Below, piece by piece: positions 16,013 to 23,306 of a DNA stretch of 48,987 nucleotides. Each line of letters begins with the position of its first letter. The first letter of the stretch is position 1. The notes under the pieces are model-generated. The model was given only the letters and a program-made list of their open reading frames with translations, searched no databases and was not told the DNA's origin. The stretch comes from Agromyces terreus (GTDB taxonomy: Bacteria > Actinomycetota > Actinomycetes > Actinomycetales > Microbacteriaceae), in NCBI RefSeq assembly GCF_009749465.1, contig NZ_WBIS01000014.1, positions 1 through 48,987 of the forward strand. Direction: 5' to 3'. The position numbers and the translations under genes are program-made.

Positions 16013-17404
16013 ATGCCGCGGCGCACCCTCGTCACGAACATCGGCGAGCTCGTGACGAACGACCCGCAGCCGGGCCGAGAGGGCGGGCCGCTCGGCATCC
16101 TGCGCGACGCCGCCGTGCTGTTCGACGGCGACCGCATCGTCTGGGTGGGCGCGGCCTCCGACACGCCTGAACCCCATCGATCCGTCGATGTTCGCCCTTC
16201 ATCGCACCCATATGGGGCGAACATCGACGGATCACCGGCGCACGAGAGCGCGGCGCACGAGAGCGCGAGGCACGAGAGCGCGGCGCGCGAGCCGGCACGA
16301 TCAGGGCGAGCGGATGCCTCGGGCGCGACGCCGCCCGAGCCCGAGGTCGTCGACGCGGGCGGGCGCGCGGTCATCCCGGGCTTCGTCGACAGCCACACGC
16401 ACCTCGTGTTCGGCGGCGACCGGGCCGAGGAGTTCGCGGCACGTATGTCCGGTCGGGCATACGAGGCCGGCGGCATCCGCTCGACCGTGGCGGCGACCCG
16501 TGCGGCCTCCGAGGACGAGCTGCGCGCACGCCTCGCCGCGTTCGTCGTGGAGCTGCGAACACAGGGTACGACGACGTTCGAGATCAAGTCGGGCTACGGA
16601 CTGAGCGTCGCCGACGAGGAGCGGCTCGTGCGCCTGGCCCGCGAGGTCACCGACGAGGTGACCTTCCTGGGGGCACATGTCGTGCCCGCCGAGTTCCGCG
16701 ACGATCCGCGGTTCCGCGATGCCGGCACGCCCGACGCCGCCGATCGCGCCGCCGACGCCTACGTCGACCTCGTGGTCGGCGAGATGCTCGCGGCCTGCGC
16801 CCCGCATGCCCACTGGGTGGACGCCTTCTGCGAGCGCGGTGCGTTCACGCCCGAGCAGTCGCGGCGCGTGCTCGAGGCGGGCGCCGCGGCCGGCCTCGGG
16901 GTCCGCGTGCACGGCAACCAGCTCGGTGCGGGCGAGGGGGTGCGCCTCGCGGTCGAGCTCGGCGCGGCATCCGTCGATCACTGCACGTATCTCAGCGACG
17001 CGGATGTCGCGGCCCTCGCCGCCTCGTCGACCGTCGCGACGCTACTGCCGGGGGTCGAGTTCTCGACGAGGCAGCCCTATCCGGACGCGCGACGCCTCCT
17101 CGACGCGGGGGTCACGGTGGCACTCGCGAGCGACTGCAATCCGGGATCGAGCTTCACGAGTTCGATGGCGTTCTGCGTCGCCGTCGCCGTGCGCGACATG
17201 GGCATGACGCCGGCCGAGGCGCTCTGGGCCGCGACCGCGGGCGGCGCCGCGGCGCTTCGGCGAGCGGATGTCGGCGCGATCCGCCCCGGCACGCGCGCCG
17301 ACCTCGTCGAACTCGACGCCCCGAGCCACGTGCACCTGGCCTACCGCCCGGGCGTGCCGCTCGTGCGCCGCGTCTGGGCCGCCGGCGAGCCGGTCGCCGA
17401 CTGA
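16013..17404 (+). CDS. hutI: Imidazolonepropionase
   Basis: It opens the imidazolone ring to give N-formimino-L-glutamate. It is an amidohydrolase with [16 protein letters not shown] (metal-binding HxH, about residues 126-141), [47 protein letters not shown] and [21 protein letters not shown] lies about ten bases before the ATG. The protein (463 residues) is about 55 longer than usual. The extra part, about residues 51-108, is encoded by a perfect palindrome followed by HES-AHES repeats, placed between the VWVGAASD strand and the [18 protein letters not shown] segment, a surface region in the beta-sandwich domain. Confidence 0.95.
   Translation: MPRRTLVTNIGELVTNDPQPGREGGPLGILRDAAVLFDGDRIVWVGAASDTPEPHRSVDVRPSSHPYGANIDGSPAHESAAHESARHESAAREPARSGRADASGATPPEPEVVDAGGRAVIPGFVDSHTHLVFGGDRAEEFAARMSGRAYEAGGIRSTVAATRAASEDELRARLAAFVVELRTQGTTTFEIKSGYGLSVADEERLVRLAREVTDEVTFLGAHVVPAEFRDDPRFRDAGTPDAADRAADAYVDLVVGEMLAACAPHAHWVDAFCERGAFTPEQSRRVLEAGAAAGLGVRVHGNQLGAGEGVRLAVELGAASVDHCTYLSDADVAALAASSTVATLLPGVEFSTRQPYPDARRLLDAGVTVALASDCNPGSSFTSSMAFCVAVAVRDMGMTPAEALWAATAGGAAALRRADVGAIRPGTRADLVELDAPSHVHLAYRPGVPLVRRVWAAGEPVAD
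16179..16233. repeat. Perfect 19-bp palindrome in frame inside hutI
   Basis: GATCCGTCGATGTTCGCCC at 16179-16197 is exactly complemented at 16215-16233 around a 17-base loop. It is directly followed by about three 15-base units containing GCACGAGAGCGC (about 16240-16285) that encode HESA repeats. Confidence 0.9.
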
Positions 17405-17421
17405 CCACACCCTGCTGAACC

Positions 17422-17444
17422 TCGGCGGCCTGAACCGCCGCCGA
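17422..17444 (+). terminator. Possible terminator after hutI
   Basis: TCGGCGGC at 17422-17429 and GCCGCCGA at 17437-17444 form a perfect 8-bp stem with a 7-base loop, 18 bases after the hutI stop. There is no U-tract. Confidence 0.5.
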
Positions 17445-17478
17445 ACCACCCCGGAGGGTGGGTCCCTCCCCGAACCCG

Positions 17479-17518
17479 CGCTACATCGCTACATCGCTAC
17501 ATCGCTACATCGCTACAC
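17479..17518. repeat. Five tandem copies of an 8-bp unit
   Basis: CGCTACAT is repeated four times (17479-17510) and followed by CGCTACAC. It lies in the gap of about 200 bases between the convergent hutI and DUF6510 genes. Apart from the stem-loop at 17422-17444 nothing else is seen in this gap. Confidence 0.95.
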
Positions 17519-17611
17519 GATTCCACGGGGGACATCCCACCCCGACCGCAGAATCGGTCGAGCCTCGCGCGCCCGCCGTCGGCATGCCGGCCGGCCACCG
17601 CGCCGCAGGCC

Positions 17612-17869
17612 TCAGGCGCGCCGCACCTCGAGCGCGCTCACGCCGCTCAGGCCGAGCCAGGCGCGCTCACCCGCCTCGACGAGTGTGGCGAGCACGTGGT
17701 CGCACGAACTGCATCGCACCACCGTGCCCGCAGGGCTCGCGAACACGAGCGCACGGGCGAATTCAGCGACCTCGCCGCACCCGTTGCACCTCGCGCGGGC
17801 CTCGGTGACGTCGAAGGCGAAGTAGTCGGCGAGGGGGCCGGCGAGCGCGTTGCCGTCGAGGTGGTCCAT
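17612..17869 (-). CDS. DUF6510-type zinc-ribbon protein
   Basis: The 85-residue protein has two Cys pairs, CNGC (28-31) and CSSC (53-56), in the arrangement of a zinc ribbon. The family is found beside sulfite-oxidase-like Moco enzymes and their FAD reductase partners in actinobacteria, here in the same order. It may bind metal or act as an electron-transfer or assembly partner, but its role is not established. The start at 17869 follows GGAGGAAC. It abuts the reductase stop, so the three genes 19325-17612 form one operon. Confidence 0.85.
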   Translation of the reverse strand: MDHLDGNALAGPLADYFAFDVTEARARCNGCGEVAEFARALVFASPAGTVVRCSSCDHVLATLVEAGERAWLGLSGVSALEVRRA

Positions 17870-18738
17870 CAAGTTCCTCCGAATCGTTCGGTGCGGATGT
17901 CTCGGGCGTCGTGGCCGAGCTCGATGAGCCAGGAGGCGACGCGTTCGACGAACCCCGTCGAACCGCACACGAACACGCGTGGGGTTTCGGATGCCGCGAA
18001 CACGGCGGCCTCGAGGGCGTCGCGCGTCAGGCGACCCGGCCCGACCGGCCACCCTTCGGGCGTGGCACGCGTGTAGACGAGGTCGAGCCGGAACGGGGCG
18101 GGCGCGGCCACCAGTCGTTGCAGCTCGGCGGCGAAGAACAGGTCGGCGGGGGAGCGCACCGAGTAGAGCATCCGGAACGGCGTCGCGTCGCCCGCATCGC
18201 CGTGCGCCTGCGCCATCGCCGCGAGCGGCACCACCCCCGAGCCTCCGGCGATGAGCTGCACCGGGCGCGCGGCCGGCGCCCCCGCAGCATCCGCCGCCGT
18301 AGCGGCCTCCGCGGCATCCGGATCAGCCGCGGCATCCGCCGAACCTGCAGCATCCGCCACCCCAGCCGCCTCCGCGGCATCCGCTGCCGGCTGCCACACG
18401 AAGAACGCGCCGAGCGGGCCGTGCACCTCGAGTCGGTCGCCTGCCCGCGCCACGTCGACGAGGTACGGCGAGACCTCGCCGCCGGGCACACGGTCGACCG
18501 CGAGCACGACGCGGGTGGCGTCGCCCGTCGCCGGCCCCGAGGACGCGATCGAGTACGACCTGGTCGCGGTGTAGCCGTCGGGGGCGGTGAGCCGCACGTC
18601 GAGGTGCTGCCCCGCGGCGTTGCCCGGCCAGCCCTCGATCTCGAGTTCGAGGCGGGCGGCGGTGCGCGTCTCGGCGGTGCTCGAGACGACGACGGCCGCG
18701 TGCCACCCCGAGCGCGGCACGGAGGGGCGACCGATCAC
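17869..18738 (-). CDS. FAD-binding oxidoreductase (ferredoxin-NADP reductase type)
   Basis: The 289-residue protein has an FAD domain with RSYSIASS (60-67) and GGEVSPYLVD, then an NAD(P)-binding domain with IAGGSGVVPLAAM (163-175) and the C-terminal VFVCGSTGFVERV. It probably passes electrons from NAD(P)H to, or from, the Moco enzyme encoded just upstream, whose stop its GTG start overlaps by four bases. There is no 2Fe-2S domain. Between AFFVWQP and RPVQLIAGG is an Ala/Asp/Glu-rich insertion (about residues 117-157) of ADA/AEA triplets encoded by nine-base repeats, at the junction of the two domains. Confidence 0.9.
   Translation of the reverse strand: MIGRPSVPRSGWHAAVVVSSTAETRTAARLELEIEGWPGNAAGQHLDVRLTAPDGYTATRSYSIASSGPATGDATRVVLAVDRVPGGEVSPYLVDVARAGDRLEVHGPLGAFFVWQPAADAAEAAGVADAAGSADAAADPDAAEAATAADAAGAPAARPVQLIAGGSGVVPLAAMAQAHGDAGDATPFRMLYSVRSPADLFFAAELQRLVAAPAPFRLDLVYTRATPEGWPVGPGRLTRDALEAAVFAASETPRVFVCGSTGFVERVASWLIELGHDARDIRTERFGGT
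18284..18385. repeat. Nine-base-period GC-rich repeat inside the FAD reductase gene
   Basis: Copies of GC(A/G)GCATCCG begin at about 18284, 18311, 18329, 18347 and 18374. The spacings of 27, 18, 18 and 27 are all multiples of nine. On the coding strand they give Ala-Asp-Ala/Ala-Glu-Ala triplets. The block is in frame and absent from ordinary family members. Confidence 0.8.
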
Positions 18739-19325
18739 CAGTACCGCTCCTCCTGCCAGGGGTCGCCGTGCAGGTGGTACCCGTTCTGCTCCCAGAAGCC
18801 GGGATCGTCGCGCGGCATCATGACGAGCGAGCGCACCCACTTCGCGCTCTTCCAGAAGTAGAGGTGCGGCACGAGCAGCCGCGCGGGGCCGCCGTGCTCG
18901 GGGTCGAGGGGCTCGCCGTCGAACTCGGTCGCGACCCATGCCTGGCCGTCGAGCAGTTCGTCGAGCGGCACGTTCGTCGTGTAGCCGCCGTAGCTGCGCG
19001 CCATGACGTAGTCGAACTGGGACTCGACGTTCTCGAAGAGCGTGTCGAGCGAGACGCCCCGCCAGCTCGTGCCGAGCTTCGACCAGTGCGTGACGCAGTG
19101 GATGTCGGTGGCGATGTCCTCGGAAGGCAGGGCGTTGAACTCGTCCCACGACCAGCGGTGCGTGCCCGCCTCGGTGATGATGCGGAACTCCCACTCCCCC
19201 GTGTCGACCTCGGGCGTCGGCCCCGCCGAGAGCACCGGGAAGTCCTGCACGAGCGTCTGGCCGGGCGGCAGCCGGTCGTCGCGGTCCCGAGACCCTCCGC
19301 CGAATCCGCGTGTGACGAAAGACAT
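18735..19325 (-). CDS. Sulfite-oxidase-like molybdopterin-dependent oxidoreductase
   Basis: The 196-residue protein is a bare Moco domain of the sulfite oxidase/MsrP (YedY) superfamily. DIHCVTHWSKLGTSWRGV carries the molybdenum-ligating Cys77. Other family segments are WEFRIITEAG, YTTNVPLDELL, PLDPEHGGPARLLVPHLYFWKSAKWVRSL and GYHLHGDPWQEERYW. It has no signal peptide and no heme or dimerisation domain, so it is a cytoplasmic minimal member. The substrate is unknown. GGAGAGG precedes the ATG. The stop overlaps the FAD reductase start by four bases, which indicates a two-component enzyme. Confidence 0.92.
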   Translation of the reverse strand: MSFVTRGFGGGSRDRDDRLPPGQTLVQDFPVLSAGPTPEVDTGEWEFRIITEAGTHRWSWDEFNALPSEDIATDIHCVTHWSKLGTSWRGVSLDTLFENVESQFDYVMARSYGGYTTNVPLDELLDGQAWVATEFDGEPLDPEHGGPARLLVPHLYFWKSAKWVRSLVMMPRDDPGFWEQNGYHLHGDPWQEERYW

Positions 19326-19412
19326 GCGCACCCCTCTCCACGCCCGACGATACCCACCGCTCGGCGCGCTGTCATCGGGTCCGGCCGAATCGGATCGGAC
19401 TACCGTAGAGCC

Positions 19413-20729
19413 ATGCCGACGACCCGGGCCAGGTTCCACGAGTCCGCCACCCTGATCCCGGTGGCGCAGCACCTCGAGGCGGTGCTCGCGGCGGTCCGCG
19501 GTTCGGCGCGGCCGGCGGGCGTCGTCGAGCAGGTCCGGCTCGCGGATGCCGCGGGGCGCACGCTCGCGACCGACGTCGACGCCGTGCTCGCCTCGCCCCC
19601 GTTCGACAACGCGGCGATGGACGGCTTCGCCGTGCGGTGGGCGGATGTCGCGAGCGCATCGCCCGCGGAACCGGCGACGTTGACCGTGGTCGGCGACCAC
19701 GCGGCGGGCTCGGCCGACCCCGCGTCTGCGCGGCCGCTCGGGGCGGGCGAGGCCGCGCGCATCATGACGGGCGCGCAGGTGCCGGCCGGGGCCGACACCG
19801 TCGTCCCGGTCGAGCGCACCGACCGCGGCGAGGACGCCGACGGTCCGGGCGGTGTGCATCGCGTGCGGGTCTTCAGCGCGCCCGACCGTGGGCGCCACAT
19901 CCGGCGCGCGGGCGAGGACCTGCGGGTCGGCGACCCGCTCCTCGAGGCCGGCACCCTGCTCGGCCCGCGTCAGGTCGCGGGGGCCGCGACCGCCGGCCAC
20001 GCGTCGCTCCCGGTCGTGCGGATGCCGCGGGTGAGCGTCGTCGCGACGGGCAGCGAGCTCACCGAGCCCGGCGAGACGCTCGCACCGGGAGGCATCCCCG
20101 ACTCGAACTCACTGCTCCTCGCCGGACTCGTGCGCGAGGCCGGGTGCGCGGTCGTCGAGATCGTGCGCATGCCCGACGACGCCGACGTGCTGCGCGCCTG
20201 GATCTCCGAGCGCGAGCCCTGCGACGCGATCGTGTTCACGGGCGGCGTCAGCATCGGCGCCTACGACGTCGTGCGGCGTGTGCTCGGCGAGCTCGGCACC
20301 GTCGACTTCGTGCGGGTGGCGATGCAGCCGGGTTCGCCCCAGGCGTTCGGGTTCCTCGCCGACGGGTCGGCGGTGTTCGGTCTGCCCGGCAACCCCGTCG
20401 CCGCGGCGGCGGCCTTCGAGGTGTTCGTGCGTCCGGCCCTGCTCGCCATGCAGGGCCGCCGCGAGGTGCAGCGTCGGCGGGTGCGGGCCGGGCTCGTGAC
20501 CGGGTGGGATTCCCCGCGCGGACGCCTGCAGCTGATGCCCGTGTCGTTCGTCGCGGCCCAAGACGCCGACGGCGCGGGCCCCGAGCCGCTCGTCAGACCG
20601 GCGACGAGGGGCGGCGCCGCATCGCATCTGTCGGGCGGGCTCGCCGGCGCCGACGGCTTCGCGATCGTGCCCGAGGCGGTCGAGCGGGTCGAGCCGGGCG
20701 GCCTCGTCGACGTGCTGGTGCTGCCGTGA
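19413..20729 (+). CDS. moeA: Molybdopterin molybdotransferase MoeA (copy 1)
   Basis: It inserts molybdate into adenylylated molybdopterin to make Moco. Segments seen are PPFDNAAMDGFAVR (62-75), IMTGAQVPAGADTVVPVE, AGEDLRVGD, VATGSELTEPGE with PDSNS, the MPT-binding TGGVSIGAYDVV, VAMQPGSPQAFG, GLPGNPVA and a C-terminal domain IV ending VEPGGLVDVLVLP. Its length (438 aa) is normal. It is divergent from the Moco oxidoreductase gene and is coupled to mobA by a GTGA overlap. A second, less similar MoeA is encoded at 37720-38928. Confidence 0.95.
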   Translation: MPTTRARFHESATLIPVAQHLEAVLAAVRGSARPAGVVEQVRLADAAGRTLATDVDAVLASPPFDNAAMDGFAVRWADVASASPAEPATLTVVGDHAAGSADPASARPLGAGEAARIMTGAQVPAGADTVVPVERTDRGEDADGPGGVHRVRVFSAPDRGRHIRRAGEDLRVGDPLLEAGTLLGPRQVAGAATAGHASLPVVRMPRVSVVATGSELTEPGETLAPGGIPDSNSLLLAGLVREAGCAVVEIVRMPDDADVLRAWISEREPCDAIVFTGGVSIGAYDVVRRVLGELGTVDFVRVAMQPGSPQAFGFLADGSAVFGLPGNPVAAAAAFEVFVRPALLAMQGRREVQRRRVRAGLVTGWDSPRGRLQLMPVSFVAAQDADGAGPEPLVRPATRGGAASHLSGGLAGADGFAIVPEAVERVEPGGLVDVLVLP

Positions 20730-21451
20730 GCGACGCCGTGCTCCCACCGGATGCCGCGCCGGAGACGGATGCCGCGCCGCGCCCGGATCGCGCCGCGCCG
20801 CGCCCGCTCGATGCCGTGCTCCTCGCCGGCGGGCGCGCGACCCGGCTCGACGGCGCGAGCAAGCCCGAGCTCGTGGTCGGCGACCGTTCGCTCCTCCAGC
20901 ACGCGATCGATGCGGCGCGATCGGCGGGCGCGCGCCGCATCGTCGTGGTCGGCCCGGCCGGGCTCAGGGCTCCCGGATGCCTCGTGGTGCGCGAGGATCC
21001 GCCGTTCGGGGGGCCCGTGGCCGCGATCGCCGCGGGACTCGCCGCGCTCGACGCCGGCCCCGCGGCATCCGACGTGCTCGTGCTCGCGTGCGACCTGCCG
21101 TCCGCGCGGGCCGCGACCGCACGCCTCCTCGAGCGCCGCGGCGGGGCGCGCGACGCGGACGGCCTCTGCCTCGTCGACGCCGACCAGCGGGTGCAGTGGC
21201 TCGCCGCGGTCTACGCGCGCGCGGCCCTCGATCGGGCGTTCGCGGAGCTGCCCGGTCCGGCCGACGGGGCGGCGATGCGGCATCTCGCGGCCGCGCTCGA
21301 CCTCGTCGAGGTCGCCGACGACGGCACCGCCGCAGACATCGACACCTGGCCCGATCTCGAACGGGCGCGCGGGCGCGCCGACCCCGCCGGACGCACCGAC
21401 CTCACGCCTTCATCCACCGACCGACCGCACCCGCCGAGGAGCCAGTCATGA
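20726..21451 (+). CDS. mobA: Molybdenum cofactor guanylyltransferase (MobA-like)
   Basis: It is a nucleotidyltransferase that adds GMP to Moco to give MGD, the form used by NarG and FdhF-type enzymes. The MobA signature is LAGGRATRLDGASKPEL (33-49). FGGPVAAIAAGL and the metal-binding VLACDLPSA follow, then VDADQRVQWLAAVY, which is the usual QPL(L/A) region. There is an Ala/Pro-rich N-terminal extension of about 28 residues and a loose C-terminal tail. GTG 20726 overlaps the moeA stop. An NTP-transferase of another specificity (MocA, CoxL type) is less likely beside nar genes. Confidence 0.87.
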   Translation: MSDAVLPPDAAPETDAAPRPDRAAPRPLDAVLLAGGRATRLDGASKPELVVGDRSLLQHAIDAARSAGARRIVVVGPAGLRAPGCLVVREDPPFGGPVAAIAAGLAALDAGPAASDVLVLACDLPSARAATARLLERRGGARDADGLCLVDADQRVQWLAAVYARAALDRAFAELPGPADGAAMRHLAAALDLVEVADDGTAADIDTWPDLERARGRADPAGRTDLTPSSTDRPHPPRSQS

Positions 21452-21723
21452 GCACCGATCACGCGAACCAGACCACACCCGCCGAGCTCGACGCGTGGGT
21501 CGCCGAGATCGCCGCCGGGCTCGGACTCGACCCCGCCGAGGTGCCGATCGGCGACATCCTCGACCTGACCCGCCGGGTCGCGCACGGCGTCGCCCGGCCC
21601 GCCGGCCCGGTGACGGCGTTCATGATCGGCCTCGCCGTCGGACGCGGCACGACCGCGGGCAGCCCGAGCGAACTCGCCGAGCGCATCGGCGCCCGCGCCG
21701 AGGGCGACCCGCCGGTCGGGTAA
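21448..21723 (+). CDS. DUF6457 domain protein
   Basis: The 91-residue helical protein starts ELDAWVAEIAAGLGLDPAEV and has ILDLTRRVAHGVARPAGPVTAFMIGLAVGRG. This matches the small DUF6457 domain that in actinobacteria lies next to, or is fused with, MobA. It is likely a helper in guanylylation or transfer of Moco, but no activity is known. The start overlaps the mobA stop by four bases and GAGGAG lies upstream. It is the last gene of moeA-mobA-DUF6457. Confidence 0.82.
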   Translation: MSTDHANQTTPAELDAWVAEIAAGLGLDPAEVPIGDILDLTRRVAHGVARPAGPVTAFMIGLAVGRGTTAGSPSELAERIGARAEGDPPVG

Positions 21724-21732
21724 CGAAGCGCC

Positions 21733-21830
21733 GGTCGAGGAGCGAAGCGTCTCGAGACCCCGCCCCCAGGTCTCGAGACGGCGCTGGCGCGCCTCCTCGA
21801 CCGGCGGCCCGCTGACGCGCCTCCTCGACC
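21733..21830. repeat. REP-like palindromic repeat at a convergent junction
   Basis: A 27-base left part (21733-21759: GGTCGAGGAGCGAAGCG then TCTCGAGACC) is answered by a right part (21769-21802) holding GGTCTCGAGAC and TCCTCGACC in inverse order, so a branched hairpin can form. A further GCGCCTCCTCGACC follows at 21817-21830. It lies between the ends of the DUF6457 gene and narK and may end transcription from both sides. Confidence 0.88.
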
Positions 21831-21848
21831 GACGGGGAGGCCGAGCCG

Positions 21849-23081
21849 TCAGGAATCCGAGCCGGGCCGGGCGTCGCGCAGCATGCCGGCGACGACGAGG
21901 GCGACCGCCCCGACGATGACCAGCAGCCAGAGCCCGAGCGCGTACGAGTTCGTCTCGGCGTTGTAGGTCGCGCCCATCACGAGGGGCGGGAAGTATCCGC
22001 CGAGCCCGCCGGCGGCGGCCACGACGCCGGTCACCGCGCCGACCTTGTCCTTCGGCGTCGACGGCCCGATCCAGGCGAACACGGCGCCCATGCCGAGTCC
22101 CATGGCGGCCGCCATGGCGATGAAGGTGGCGCCGGTGAGGATGCCCTCGGGCGGTTGCTGCCCGACGATGTACGCGAGCGAAACGATGCCCGCGAGCGAG
22201 ATGAGCGAGATGACCTTCGGACCGACGCGGTCCGAGAGGGCGCCGCCGATCGGCCGGGCGACCACGGCCGCGACGGCGAACATCGCGGTGCGGGTGCCGG
22301 CGCCCACGGCGTCGACGTCGTCGGGGTAGATCGTCGTGAGGTACTTCGGCAGGAACGTCGAGAACGCGACGAATCCGCCGAAGACGATGCCGTAGAGGAA
22401 CGCCATCTCCCACGTGATGCGCAGCTTCAGCGCCCCCGTGACCTTGGGGATGAGGGGTTGCCGGCTCGGCTCCCATGCGGGCGAGTCGCGGAGGAAGAAC
22501 CAGACGATCACCGCCATGAGCACGAGCGACCCGGCGACCACGAAGTGGGTGGGCAGGTAGCCGATCGATTCCGCGAGGCGCGGGGTGAAGAAGGCCGAGA
22601 CCGCCGTGCCGATCATGCCCATGCCGAACACGCCGTTCGCGAATCCGCGTCGCTTCGGCTCGTACCAGGCGCTCGAGAACGGGATGCCGACCGCGAAGAT
22701 CGTGCCGGCGACGCCGAGGTAGAAGCCGGAGACGACCAGCAGGGGGAAGCTCTTGATCTCTCCGGCGAGCGCGACGAGCAGCACGGCGGGTGCGGAGATC
22801 AGCAGCACGGCGGCGAACATCTTGCGGCCGCCGAACCGGTCGGTGAGGGCTCCGACGACGATTCGGCCGAGCGCGCCGACGAGCACGGGCGTCGCCAGCA
22901 TCAGGGAGATCTGGCCCTCATCGAGGCCGAGCTCGTCGGCGTAGGTCTTCTGCATCGGGGCGATCAGCATCCACGCCCAGAACCCGAAGGTCGAGGCGAC
23001 GGTCGCGAGCAGCACCTGCCCGAGCTGCCCCTTCAACTGCGCGCCGTCCGTGCCGTTCGTCTTCGTCGACGATTCGCTCAT
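21849..23081 (-). CDS. narK: Nitrate/nitrite MFS transporter NarK
   Basis: The 410-residue protein has about 12 membrane helices. It has MFS motif A (GALTDRFGGRK after helix 2 and GALSDRVGPK at the centre) and the NNP-family glycine-rich segments GFANGVFGMGMIGTAVSAF and GAVTGVVAAAGGLGGYFPPL, which line the nitrate pathway. It imports nitrate and/or exports nitrite for the NarGHI enzyme encoded divergently. GGAGGGG precedes the ATG at 23081; the frame is open further to 23156. Confidence 0.95.
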   Translation of the reverse strand: MSESSTKTNGTDGAQLKGQLGQVLLATVASTFGFWAWMLIAPMQKTYADELGLDEGQISLMLATPVLVGALGRIVVGALTDRFGGRKMFAAVLLISAPAVLLVALAGEIKSFPLLVVSGFYLGVAGTIFAVGIPFSSAWYEPKRRGFANGVFGMGMIGTAVSAFFTPRLAESIGYLPTHFVVAGSLVLMAVIVWFFLRDSPAWEPSRQPLIPKVTGALKLRITWEMAFLYGIVFGGFVAFSTFLPKYLTTIYPDDVDAVGAGTRTAMFAVAAVVARPIGGALSDRVGPKVISLISLAGIVSLAYIVGQQPPEGILTGATFIAMAAAMGLGMGAVFAWIGPSTPKDKVGAVTGVVAAAGGLGGYFPPLVMGATYNAETNSYALGLWLLVIVGAVALVVAGMLRDARPGSDS

Positions 23082-23120
23082 GCTGCCCCTCCAGCCATGC
23101 GGAACATTCGAGACGTCCTC

Positions 23121-23145
23121 GCCGCCGACAGTACCGGTCGGCGGC
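23121..23145. other. Inverted repeat between narK and narG
   Basis: GCCGCCGAC (23121-23129) and GTCGGCGGC (23137-23145) are perfect 9-bp arms in the 225-base divergent gap, 40 bases from narK and 160 bases from narG. It could be an operator or a leader hairpin. No FNR-type TTGAT-N4-ATCAA box was found in the gap. Confidence 0.45.
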
Positions 23146-23306
23146 CGTCGGCGCACGCATCCGGTCGCCGATTCCCGTGCTCACCGTCGCACGAACCGCC
23201 GACGGATCCTTCCCATCGAGACGCTCAACCAGCACAATGGCCGTAGGCGTGGGGGCGCGAACGGACTCGTCACCACTTCACCCGAACCTCTCGAGGGAAG
23301 GCTGAG

